NCBI GenBank assembly: GCA_003104895.1
Contig: PQAG01000195.1
Coordinates: 6,882 to 21,290, forward strand
From: Nitrosomonadales bacterium
GTDB lineage: Bacteria; Pseudomonadota; Gammaproteobacteria; Burkholderiales; Sulfuricellaceae
Reading direction: 5' to 3'
Length of the DNA stretch: 14,409 bases
Of the stretch, positions 6,782 to 14,146 are shown piece after piece. Every line of letters begins with the position of its first letter. Position 1 is the stretch's first letter. Below the pieces are notes generated by a model. That model ran no database searches and had not been told where the DNA came from. It saw only the letters and a list, made by a program, of their open reading frames with translations. Position numbers and translations under genes: made by a program.

Positions 6782-6849
6782 CTGTAACCTTCGCAATGCA
6801 AAATGCATGCTGCGATATTAAAAAATCAACTGTTTCGGGGGGCTTCAAA

Positions 6850-7398
6850 ATGCTGAAAATTCTGAGTGGTTTCATACTGGGCTTGATATTTACCGCCTTC
6901 ACGGCCTATAACATGGCCCCTGGCCTGATGTTTCAGGAACGCGTCAGTCCCTTCGGACTGGAAGAAACTGTCGCACGCATCCAGCAGAATATCGAAAACG
7001 CTGGCAATGGCTGGTCCTTGTCCGGCCTGCGCAATCCGGCCAAAGCGGTTCAGTCGGATGGCGGCAACACCCTGCCGGTGCTGATGATCGAGGCCTGCAG
7101 CACCAAGTATTCCGCCCCGATCCTGAAGGATGACTCGGTGCGATTCCTCTCCATCCTGATGCCCTGCAAGATTTCCATCTACAAGAAAAACGATGGCAAG
7201 ACCTACATCGGCAACATGAACGCCGGCCTGATGGGCAGGATGTTCGGCCCGATGGTGGGTGAAGTCATGAGCCATGTCGCGGCAGATCAGGCCAAATTCC
7301 TCACGTTTGATCCGAGCAAGCCCGCACCACAGATGAAAGTGGGCACACCAGGCGGCGGCGGTGCTGGCGGCGGCGCTGGCGGCGGCGGTGGTTGCTAA
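6850..7398 (+). CDS. DUF302 domain protein, membrane-anchored, Gly-rich C-terminus
   Basis: A 182 aa protein with one N-terminal hydrophobic helix (residues 4-20) that serves as membrane anchor or signal, followed by a DUF302 domain (about 35-150). Typical DUF302 sequence is seen in P-V-L-M-I-E-A-C-S-T-K-Y, S-I-L-M-P-C-K-I-S-I-Y and D-G-K-T-Y-I-G-N-M-N; conserved-looking cysteines are Cys83 and Cys106. DUF302 proteins are uncharacterised but often sit near sulfur or metal redox genes. The tail is unusual: residues 168-182 are almost pure glycine with two alanines and end in Cys182. I prefer the ATG at 6850, which follows GGGGGG by 7 bases and begins directly with the hydrophobic helix; an in-frame ATG at 6796 would add 18 residues. 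It is the first gene of the redox unit, 42 bp before the octaheme cytochrome. Confidence 0.83.
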   Translation: MLKILSGFILGLIFTAFTAYNMAPGLMFQERVSPFGLEETVARIQQNIENAGNGWSLSGLRNPAKAVQSDGGNTLPVLMIEACSTKYSAPILKDDSVRFLSILMPCKISIYKKNDGKTYIGNMNAGLMGRMFGPMVGEVMSHVAADQAKFLTFDPSKPAPQMKVGTPGGGGAGGGAGGGGGC

Positions 7399-7430
7399 GA
7401 ACCCTGCGCACCCATCTCGAATCTGAATTC

Positions 7431-7436
7431 AGGAGG
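7431..7436 (+). promoter_or_regulatory. Strong ribosome-binding site of the octaheme cytochrome gene
   Basis: A perfect AGGAGG lies four bases before the ATG at 7441. It is the strongest Shine-Dalgarno in the window and suggests that this gene is translated at a high level relative to its neighbours. Confidence 0.8.
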
Positions 7437-7440
7437 AATC

Positions 7441-9147
7441 ATGTCAATCATAAAAAATTTCCTGGCCTGGGTATTCGCAGCCGGCTCCGCGCTGACAGTG
7501 TTGTCCGCCCTGGCCACACCGGCGCCGGCCACTGCGCCCAAAGCGGAAACAGGGGCACCCGCGCTCGCTCCGTCAGCGCATCCCTATGCGCCAACCAATG
7601 GCGGTGCGCCCGCACCTGCGGCCGAAGCCAAGAAGCCAAGCGCTTCAACGGCAGACCACAGCAAGTTCAAGGAACTGCAAAAGGACTTCAAGGAAGGACC
7701 TGAAGTCACCAAGGCCTGCCTGACCTGCCACACAGAGGCTGCCAAGCAGGTGCAACACACCAAGCACTGGACCTGGGAGTTCATGAACCCGGACACCAAG
7801 CAGCGCCTGGGCAAGAAAAACATCATCAACAATTTCTGCACTGCCGTTCAATCGAACTATCAGTTCTGCACCGCCTGCCACGTCGGCTACGGCTGGAAGG
7901 ATGACAAGTTCGACTTCAGCAAGCAGGAAAGCGTGGACTGCGTCGTCTGCCACGACACCACCGGCAAATATCGCAAGCTGCCGGGTCTTGCAGGGCATCC
8001 GCCTTACCAGGACACGGAGTTCCCGCCCCACTCGGGCAAAATCGTCAAGGCGGTTGACCTGAAGGACGTGGCGCAGAAAGTCGGCAAGACCAGCCGCGCC
8101 ACCTGCGGAGCCTGCCACTTCTACGGCGGCGGTGGCGATGCGGTAAAGCATGGCGATCTGGATAGTTCTCTCGCCAACCCAGGCAAGTATCTCGACGTGC
8201 ACATGGCCAAGGATGGCTTGAACTTCACCTGCGGCACCTGCCATGCAACCTCGGGCCACAATGTTCCCGGCAGCCGCTATACCCCGACGGCCATGGACAA
8301 GGAAAAAGCCCGCCTGCGCGGCAAGGCCGACAACAGCAATCCAGCCACCTGCCAGTCCTGCCACGGCACCAAGCCGCATCCGGAGAAGATGGCCAAGCTG
8401 AACGAGCATACCGCCAAGATTGCCTGCCAGACCTGCCACATCCCTGAATTTGCCCGCGGCATTGCCACCAAGATGAGCTGGGACTGGTCAACTGCCGGCA
8501 AGATGAAGGACGGCAAGCCGTACACCGGGAAGGACAGCGCCGGCCGCAACGCCTATGACAGCAAGAAAGGCGATTTCACCTGGGAGAAGGATGTCATTCC
8601 GGAATATGTCTGGTTCAACGGCAAGGTGGATTACACCCTGCGCGAAACCAAGCTGGACCCGAGCAAAGTCGTGAAAATCAACACCATGAACGGCAGCCCG
8701 GATGATGGCAAGTCAATGATCTGGCCGATGAAGGTGTTCCGCGGCAAACAACCCTTTGATGCGGGCAGCAACCAGCTGGTGGTGTTCCACACCTACGGCA
8801 AGGACGACAGCGCCTTCTGGGGCAACTTCGATTGGGACAAGGCGCTGGAGTATGGCATGAAGGAAATTGGCGCGGAGTACAGCGGCAAATACGCCTTCGT
8901 CAGCACTGAAATGTCCTGGCCCATCACCCACATGGTCGCACCCAAGGGCGATGCGCTGACCTGTGCCCAGTGCCACGACGCCAAGACGGGTGGCCGCCTG
9001 AAAAATGTCAGCGGAGTGTACATGCCGAGCACCGGCCGCCAAAACAGCATGCTCGACATGGCAGGCTGGGCTCTGGCCCTACTGACCCTCCTTGGCGTGA
9101 TCGTCCACGGCGCCGGCCGCATCTACATGAGCAACAGGAAAGGATAG
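7441..9147 (+). CDS. Octaheme c-type cytochrome, tetrathionate reductase (OTR) family
   Basis: A 568 aa exported multiheme cytochrome with eight C-x-x-C-H motifs, at residues 93, 143, 167, 222, 264, 304, 329 and 508. The spacing, the block N-N-F-C before heme 2, G-Y-G-W-K-D after it, and V-D-C-V-V-C-H-D match the octaheme tetrathionate reductase family described from Shewanella, whose members reduce tetrathionate, nitrite and hydroxylamine in vitro and have a lysine-ligated active-site heme. The N-terminus is a signal sequence (hydrophobic 7-24) followed by an Ala/Pro-rich linker (about 25-70). After heme 8 a hydrophobic helix at 538-556 with a basic end suggests a C-terminal membrane anchor, so the heme domain would face the periplasm. 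Start and ribosome-binding site are excellent. The cytochrome b gene follows after 4 bp, a likely quinol partner. Physiological substrate and direction are unknown. Confidence 0.9.
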   Translation: MSIIKNFLAWVFAAGSALTVLSALATPAPATAPKAETGAPALAPSAHPYAPTNGGAPAPAAEAKKPSASTADHSKFKELQKDFKEGPEVTKACLTCHTEAAKQVQHTKHWTWEFMNPDTKQRLGKKNIINNFCTAVQSNYQFCTACHVGYGWKDDKFDFSKQESVDCVVCHDTTGKYRKLPGLAGHPPYQDTEFPPHSGKIVKAVDLKDVAQKVGKTSRATCGACHFYGGGGDAVKHGDLDSSLANPGKYLDVHMAKDGLNFTCGTCHATSGHNVPGSRYTPTAMDKEKARLRGKADNSNPATCQSCHGTKPHPEKMAKLNEHTAKIACQTCHIPEFARGIATKMSWDWSTAGKMKDGKPYTGKDSAGRNAYDSKKGDFTWEKDVIPEYVWFNGKVDYTLRETKLDPSKVVKINTMNGSPDDGKSMIWPMKVFRGKQPFDAGSNQLVVFHTYGKDDSAFWGNFDWDKALEYGMKEIGAEYSGKYAFVSTEMSWPITHMVAPKGDALTCAQCHDAKTGGRLKNVSGVYMPSTGRQNSMLDMAGWALALLTLLGVIVHGAGRIYMSNRKG

Positions 9148-9151
9148 GATC

Positions 9152-9751
9152 ATGTCTGAAAAAATCTATGTCTTCAAAGTCTTCGAGCGCTTCTGGCACT
9201 GGTCCCAGGCCTCGCTCATCATCTTCATGCTGATCACCGGCTTCGAGGTGCATGGCTCCTACCATCTCTTCGGCTTCGGCAGGGCGGTGAGCCTGCATAC
9301 CATCGCCGCCTGGACGCTGATCGGCCTGTGGGTGTTCGCCATCTTCTGGCACTTCACCACCGGCGAGTGGAAACAGTACATCCCGACCATGGAGAAGGTT
9401 TTGGCCATGGTCAGGTACTATTCCGTCGGGATCTTCGTCCATGCGCCGCATCCCTTCCGCGCGACCACGCTGAAGAAGCATAACCCGCTGCAGCGCCTGG
9501 CCTATCTCGGGGTACTGCTGTTTATCGGGCCGCTGCTGTGGACATCGGGATGGTTCTACTTGTTCTTCGGCGACTGGAACACCTGGGGCGTGGACAAGTA
9601 TGTCTCCCTCGAGTGGGTGGCCTTCTTCCATACCGCAGGCGCGTTCATGATGCTGCTGTTCCTGATCGCCCACGTTTACCTGACGACTGCAGGCCATACC
9701 CCGACCGCACACATCAAGGCCATGATTACTGGCTGGGAAGAAGTGGATTAG
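9152..9751 (+). CDS. Cytochrome b561-type membrane subunit
   Basis: A 199 aa integral membrane protein of the cytochrome b561 / thiosulfate reductase b-subunit / Ni,Fe-hydrogenase cytochrome b class. About four transmembrane helices are visible (roughly 18-32, 48-68, 115-135, 155-178). Histidines at 16, 34, 49, 67, 160 and 174 include candidate axial ligands for two hemes b; F-W-H-W near the start and F-F-H-T-A-G in the last helix are typical. Such subunits pass electrons between the quinone pool and a periplasmic redox protein, which fits the octaheme cytochrome encoded 4 bp upstream. The stop TAG of that gene lies between AAAGGA (9139-9144) and this ATG, so the two are translationally coupled. 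A rho-independent terminator follows, making this the last gene of the unit. Confidence 0.9.
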   Translation: MSEKIYVFKVFERFWHWSQASLIIFMLITGFEVHGSYHLFGFGRAVSLHTIAAWTLIGLWVFAIFWHFTTGEWKQYIPTMEKVLAMVRYYSVGIFVHAPHPFRATTLKKHNPLQRLAYLGVLLFIGPLLWTSGWFYLFFGDWNTWGVDKYVSLEWVAFFHTAGAFMMLLFLIAHVYLTTAGHTPTAHIKAMITGWEEVD

Positions 9752-9774
9752 ATCCCCCTTCAACCCAGCCTGGG

Positions 9775-9804
9775 GCCGGGCAGCGAAAGCTGCCCGGCTT
9801 TTTT
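9775..9804 (+). terminator. Rho-independent terminator of the redox operon
   Basis: GCCGGGCAGC, a GAAA loop and GCTGCCCGGC form a perfect 10 bp stem (9775-9798) followed by TTTTTT. It ends transcription from the cytochrome b gene. The T-run overlaps the complement of the lon stop codon. On the minus strand the hairpin lacks a T-run, so it is probably weak for lon. Confidence 0.92.
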
Positions 9805-12196
9805 ATTGCAGGAACACCACCTTCACCACATCCTTGAACTGTCTTGCAAAGTGGACCTTCACCCCGTCCCGCACATGCTCCGGCAACTCGTCGAAATCGC
9901 GCCGGTTGGCTTCGGGCATGATCAGCTCCATGATTTTGACGCGCCGCGCGGCGATGACCTTCTCGCGCACCCCGCCGATCGCCAGCACTTCGCCGGTCAG
10001 GGTCAGTTCACCGGTCATGGCCAGCGGCCGGGGAATTTTCTGGCCGCGCGCCAGCGACAGCAGCGCGGTGGCCATGGTGATGCCGGCGCTGGGGCCGTCC
10101 TTGGGGGTTGCCCCCTCGGGCAGATGAAGATGGACGAAAGCCTCATCAAAGAATTTCAGGTCGCCCTTGAACTCCTTGAGGTGTGACGAGACATAGCTGT
10201 AGGCGATTTCGGCCGATTCCTTCATCACGTCACCGAGCTGGCCGGTGAGCTTGAAGCCGCGGTTGCGGGTATGCACCCGCGTTGCCTCGATCGACAGCGT
10301 GGCGCCGCCCATCGCGGTCCACGCCAGACCGGTGACCACGCCGACGCCGCTGAGGGGCTTCTCCCGGGTAAACAGCGGCTTGCCGAGGTAGTCCTCGACC
10401 TGGGCAACATTGATGCGGGCCAGTCCGGCCTCGCCGCTCATGCGCTTCACCACAGATTTTCTCACCAGGCGGCCGAGCTGTTTCTCAAGGTTGCGCACCC
10501 CGGCTTCGCGCGCATAGCCGTCAATCACATGCTTCAATGCCGCATCGCTGATCGACAGTTCGCCCCGCTTGAGGCCGGTTTTTTCCAGTTGCTTGGGCCA
10601 CAGGTGATGCCTGGCGATGGCCACTTTTTCGGCGGTGATGTAGCCCGACAGGCGGATCACTTCCATGCGGTCGAGCAATGGTCCGGGGATGGTGTCGAGC
10701 TGGTTGGCGGTGCAGACGAACAAGACTTTGGATAAATCGAAGCGCACGTCCAGATAGTGGTCGAGAAAGTCGCTGTTCTGCTCCGGGTCGAGCACTTCCA
10801 GCAGCGCCGAGGCCGGGTCGCCGTGGTAGGAGGCGCCGACCTTGTCGATCTCGTCCAGCATGATGACCGGGTTCTGGGTGCCGCATTCCTTGATGGCCTG
10901 GATGAACTTGCCCGGCATGGCGCCGATGTAGGTGCGCCGGTGGCCCTTGATCTCCGCCTCGTCGCGCATGCCGCCGAGCGAGAAGCGGTAGAACTTGCGC
11001 CCCAGCGCATCGGCGATGGAATGTCCGATGGAAGTCTTGCCCACCCCCGGCGGCCCCACCAGCAGCACGATGGAGCCGGCGATTTCGCCTTTGAGCGCGC
11101 CCACCGCGAGAAACTCGATAATGCGCCCCTTGACGTCATCCAGGCCGTCATGGTCGCGGTCGAGAATCCTGCGCGCACGCTTGAGATCGAGCTTGTCCCT
11201 GGAATATTTGCCCCAGGGCAGCTGGGTCAGCCAGTCGAGGTAATTGCGGGTGACGGCATATTCCGGCGAGCCGGTTTCAAGCAGGGAAAGCTTCTGCATT
11301 TCCTCGTCCACGCGCTTCTGCGCAGACTCGGTCAGCTTGAGCTTGCCCAGGCGCTCCTGGAAACGCTCGATCTCCGCCGTCTTGTCGTCCTTGGCCAGGC
11401 CAAGCTCCTTCTGGATCGCCTTCAACTGCTCGCGCAGGAAAAACTCGCGCTGCTGCTTGGTCATCTTTTCGTCGACCTGCTCGCGGATCTGCGACTGCAG
11501 ACGGGCGACGTCCAGCTCCTTCTTGATCAGCACCAGCACCTTTTCCATGCGTTTCTTCAGGTTCAGGGCTTCCAGCACTTCCTGCAATTTCTCCTTGGAA
11601 GCCGTGGTGAGGGAAGCGGCGAAATCGGTCAGCAATGAAGGCTCGTTCGGGCTGAAGCGGTTAAGGAAGAACTTGAGCTCCTCGCTATACAGCGGGTTGA
11701 GCGGCAGCAACTCCTTGATGGAATTGATGATCGCCATGGCATAGGCCTTCACCTCGTCGCTGTTGGCGCCCCGGCTGTCGCTGATGTATTCCACCTGAGC
11801 CAGGTAAGGAGCTGCCCTGGAAAGCCATTTGACGATGCGGAAACGCCGCTGCCCTTCGGCAATGAACTGGATCTTGCCCTCGGTGCGCACCGGATGATGC
11901 ATGTGCACCGCAGTCCCGGTAGCAAAGAAATCCTGCGGCGTGACCTCGTCGGCAGTATTGGGCCGCACAAGCACCAGGCCGACCATCTTGTGTTCGGTTT
12001 CGCCGATTTTTTCCACCGTCTCCAGCCATGGCCCCATGTTCATCAGCAGGGGTAGGGTCTGGGCAGGAAAAAACGGCCGCTCGGTGAGCGGCAAGAGGTA
12101 CAGGGTATCGGGAAACAGCGGTTGCGGCAGCGCCAGCCCGGACGAACCGGCAGGCTCGATCACTTCACCTTCAATCGCTTCATTTTCTTCAGGCAT
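9803..12196 (-). CDS. lon: ATP-dependent Lon protease, AsrA-like second Lon type
   Basis: A 797 aa cytoplasmic ATP-dependent serine protease with the full LonA layout: N-terminal LAN substrate domain (about 28-230), coiled region (about 240-300), AAA+ module with Walker A G-P-P-G-V-G-K-T-S (381-389) and Walker B V-I-M-L-D-E-I-D (444-451), and an S16 protease domain with catalytic Ser703 in P-K-D-G-P-S-A-G and Lys746 in G-G-V-R-E-K. The N-terminal R-P-F-F-P-A-Q motif and the stretch A-I-I-N-S-I-K-E-L-L-P-L-N-P-L-Y resemble, from memory, the second Lon of Pseudomonas (AsrA, PA0779) more than the housekeeping Lon, so the genome may hold another lon. ATG 12196 follows GGAAAG by six bases. It is transcribed toward the redox operon and divergent from the nuclease gene. 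Confidence 0.95.
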   Translation of the reverse strand: MPEENEAIEGEVIEPAGSSGLALPQPLFPDTLYLLPLTERPFFPAQTLPLLMNMGPWLETVEKIGETEHKMVGLVLVRPNTADEVTPQDFFATGTAVHMHHPVRTEGKIQFIAEGQRRFRIVKWLSRAAPYLAQVEYISDSRGANSDEVKAYAMAIINSIKELLPLNPLYSEELKFFLNRFSPNEPSLLTDFAASLTTASKEKLQEVLEALNLKKRMEKVLVLIKKELDVARLQSQIREQVDEKMTKQQREFFLREQLKAIQKELGLAKDDKTAEIERFQERLGKLKLTESAQKRVDEEMQKLSLLETGSPEYAVTRNYLDWLTQLPWGKYSRDKLDLKRARRILDRDHDGLDDVKGRIIEFLAVGALKGEIAGSIVLLVGPPGVGKTSIGHSIADALGRKFYRFSLGGMRDEAEIKGHRRTYIGAMPGKFIQAIKECGTQNPVIMLDEIDKVGASYHGDPASALLEVLDPEQNSDFLDHYLDVRFDLSKVLFVCTANQLDTIPGPLLDRMEVIRLSGYITAEKVAIARHHLWPKQLEKTGLKRGELSISDAALKHVIDGYAREAGVRNLEKQLGRLVRKSVVKRMSGEAGLARINVAQVEDYLGKPLFTREKPLSGVGVVTGLAWTAMGGATLSIEATRVHTRNRGFKLTGQLGDVMKESAEIAYSYVSSHLKEFKGDLKFFDEAFVHLHLPEGATPKDGPSAGITMATALLSLARGQKIPRPLAMTGELTLTGEVLAIGGVREKVIAARRVKIMELIMPEANRRDFDELPEHVRDGVKVHFARQFKDVVKVVFLQ

Positions 12197-12283
12197 CTTG
12201 CTTTCCAGTTAGTCATTCACCAGTTTAAATTTTGTGGCCTGTCAGCAACAATTCAAGCCCGGACTTCACATACAATAAGACGC

Positions 12284-12862
12284 ATGAAGAGATTATATTT
12301 ATTGCTGATGCTTTTCGCCGCTAGCACCACGTCCAGCGCATTTGAATTTCCGCTGGATTCGCGCACCCCTCCGGCCATGACGGCAAGCGGCACCATCCAG
12401 CTCGCTTTCAGCCCGGAGGACGACACCGGCGCACTGATCGTCCGGGCGATACAGGGCGCAAGAAGACAGGTTCTGGTGCAAGCCTTCAGCTTCACCCATC
12501 GCGAGATTGCCCAGGCTTTGATCGAAGCCAAACGGCGCGGAGTCGATGTCCGGCTGATAGCCGATGGGGAGCAGATCCGCAAGATGCAGCGCGGCCTGGT
12601 GCCGGAAATCGCCGCCGCCGGAGTTCTGGTCTTCGTGGATCGCGTACACGACAGCGCCCACAACAAGATCATGGTGATCGATGCAGGCTTGCCCCAGGCT
12701 GCCGTCATCACCGGCTCATTCAACTTCACCCATGCGGCGCAGTACAGGAATGCGGAAAACCTGCTGATCTTCCGCGGCAACCCGCAACTGACCCAGGCCT
12801 ATCTGAAAAACTGGCAGCAGCACCGCGCCCATTCACAAATTTTCGAGGCTCACCGGTTCTAG
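12284..12862 (+). CDS. Secreted phospholipase D-like nuclease (single HKD motif)
   Basis: A 192 aa member of the phospholipase D superfamily, closest in shape to Nuc-type non-specific endonucleases. A signal peptide is clear (M-K-R, hydrophobic 4-13, S-S-A at 17-19). The single catalytic motif is H-N-K-I-M-V-I-D (His126, Lys128, Asp133), followed by G-S-F-N-F-T (144-149) and R-N-A-E-N (155-159). One motif per chain implies a homodimer with a shared active site. The frame extends upstream to 12122, but that part overlaps lon antisense; the ATG at 12284 starts directly with the signal peptide, though its Shine-Dalgarno (AATAAGA) is weak. The 87 bp gap to the divergent lon gene must hold both promoters. 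The MscS channel gene follows after 3 bp. The substrate could be nucleic acid or phospholipid. Confidence 0.85.
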   Translation: MKRLYLLLMLFAASTTSSAFEFPLDSRTPPAMTASGTIQLAFSPEDDTGALIVRAIQGARRQVLVQAFSFTHREIAQALIEAKRRGVDVRLIADGEQIRKMQRGLVPEIAAAGVLVFVDRVHDSAHNKIMVIDAGLPQAAVITGSFNFTHAAQYRNAENLLIFRGNPQLTQAYLKNWQQHRAHSQIFEAHRF

Positions 12863-12865
12863 GGC

Positions 12866-14140
12866 GTGTCAACACCAATGCAAAACAGTCAGGAAATCCA
12901 CAATCTGCTTCTCGAACTGCTGAATGATCTCGGCCAGACCGCGATGCTGTGGCAGATCGCCGCCCTGGCGCTCAGTCTCGGCCTGTCCTGGCTGGCAACG
13001 CGGCTGATCCGCAAGCAGATCCCCGCGCAGGAAGGCGCATGGAAGCTGGGAATGGGCGGAGTGGAACGGATCATCTTCCCGCTTACCGCGCTGCTGCTGG
13101 TGATCGTGGCCAAAACGCTGCTCAGCCACTGGCATTCCATCAGTGTGCTGAACCTTGCCATCCCGCTGCTGCTCTCGCTCGCCCTGGTGCGGCTGGCCGT
13201 CTATATGCTGCGGCATATTTTCGCGCCCAGCAGCTGGTTGCATACCTCGGAGCGCTTCATTGCAATCATGATCTGGAGCGGCGTGGCGCTGCACATTTCC
13301 GGCTTTCTGCCGGAAATTCTGGGCGTGCTGGAGGACTTCAGTTTCCGCATCGGCAGGCAGAAAATCTCCCTGCTGATGGTCCTGAGCGGCCTGCTTTCGA
13401 TCGCCGTGACGCTGCTGGTCGCCATGTGGCTGGCATCGGCCCTGGAAAAACGCCTGATGGCGGCTGGCAGGCTGGACATGAGCCTGCGCGTGGTGCTGGC
13501 CAAGCTCATCCGGGCAGTGCTTTTGCTGCTGGGCATCCTGGTCGCGCTGCCCATCGCCGGCATCGACATCACGGTGCTCTCGGTTTTCGGCGGCGCTCTG
13601 GGCGTAGGCATCGGCTTCGGCTTGCAGAAAATCGCCAGCAACTATGTCAGCGGTTTCATCATCCTGCTTGACCGCTCCATCCGCATCGGCGATCTGGTCA
13701 CGATAGACAACCGTTATGGCAGCGTGTCCGCCATCACCTCGCGCTATGTGGTGGTCAAGGGCATGGACGGAACCGAGGCCATCATCCCCAATGAGACGTT
13801 GATCACTTCCACGGTGCTGAACCACTCCTACACCAGCCACGAACTGCGCATCAACATCCCGGTGCAGATCAGCTATGACAGTCCGCTGGAAAAAGCAATG
13901 GCCATCTTGCTCGAGGTTGCGCGCAGCCACTCCAGGGTCATGCAGGAAAACGAGCCCAGGGTGTTCCTGAAATCGTTTGCCGACAATGGCATCGAGCTGG
14001 AGCTGTCGCTGTGGATCAAGGACCCCGAAGAAGGCCAGCAAAACCTGCGCTCGGAAATCAACCTCGGGATCTGGCGCGCCTTCCGGGATAACGGCATCGA
14101 AATTCCCTACCCGCAACGCGTGGTAAAACTTCTGAAGTAA
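12866..14140 (+). CDS. MscS-family mechanosensitive channel
   Basis: A 424 aa inner-membrane protein of the small-conductance mechanosensitive channel family, which releases solutes on hypo-osmotic shock. About five to six hydrophobic helices precede the pore-lining TM3, seen as V-F-G-G-A-L-G-V-G-I-G-F-G-L-Q-K-I-A-S-N-Y-V (240-261, Gly/Ala-rich with Q254). The beta domain follows with D-R-S-I-R-I-G-D-L-V (269-278), G-S-V (285-287) and I-I-P-N-E (306-310), then a C-terminal alpha/beta domain. It is longer than E. coli MscS (286 aa) because of extra N-terminal helices. Two starts are possible: GTG 12866, three bases after the nuclease stop, and ATG 12878. Neither has a convincing Shine-Dalgarno; I give the longer form. 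It is probably co-transcribed with its neighbours on both sides. Confidence 0.9.
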   Translation: MSTPMQNSQEIHNLLLELLNDLGQTAMLWQIAALALSLGLSWLATRLIRKQIPAQEGAWKLGMGGVERIIFPLTALLLVIVAKTLLSHWHSISVLNLAIPLLLSLALVRLAVYMLRHIFAPSSWLHTSERFIAIMIWSGVALHISGFLPEILGVLEDFSFRIGRQKISLLMVLSGLLSIAVTLLVAMWLASALEKRLMAAGRLDMSLRVVLAKLIRAVLLLLGILVALPIAGIDITVLSVFGGALGVGIGFGLQKIASNYVSGFIILLDRSIRIGDLVTIDNRYGSVSAITSRYVVVKGMDGTEAIIPNETLITSTVLNHSYTSHELRINIPVQISYDSPLEKAMAILLEVARSHSRVMQENEPRVFLKSFADNGIELELSLWIKDPEEGQQNLRSEINLGIWRAFRDNGIEIPYPQRVVKLLK

Positions 14141-14146
14141 GCAAAC

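Larger units (their letters stand above)
6618..6849 (+). promoter_or_regulatory. AT-rich upstream region of the DUF302-octaheme cytochrome operon
   Basis: This 232 bp stretch contains no gene I can support and is clearly more AT-rich than its surroundings. It holds a 12 bp perfect palindrome TTGGCCGGCCAA (6669-6680), a promoter-like pair at 6705-6732, the TAAAC repeat array at 6755-6781, a TATTAA box at 6816-6821 and the GGGGGG ribosome-binding site at 6837-6842. It is the only sizeable intergenic region ahead of the three-gene redox unit, so the operon's control signals are expected here. Confidence 0.5.

Noticed and set aside
12197..12283. TACAAT box as the promoter of the nuclease gene
   Set aside because: No acceptable -35 sequence lies 16-18 bases upstream, so I did not list it as a feature, although promoters for both divergent genes must lie nearby.
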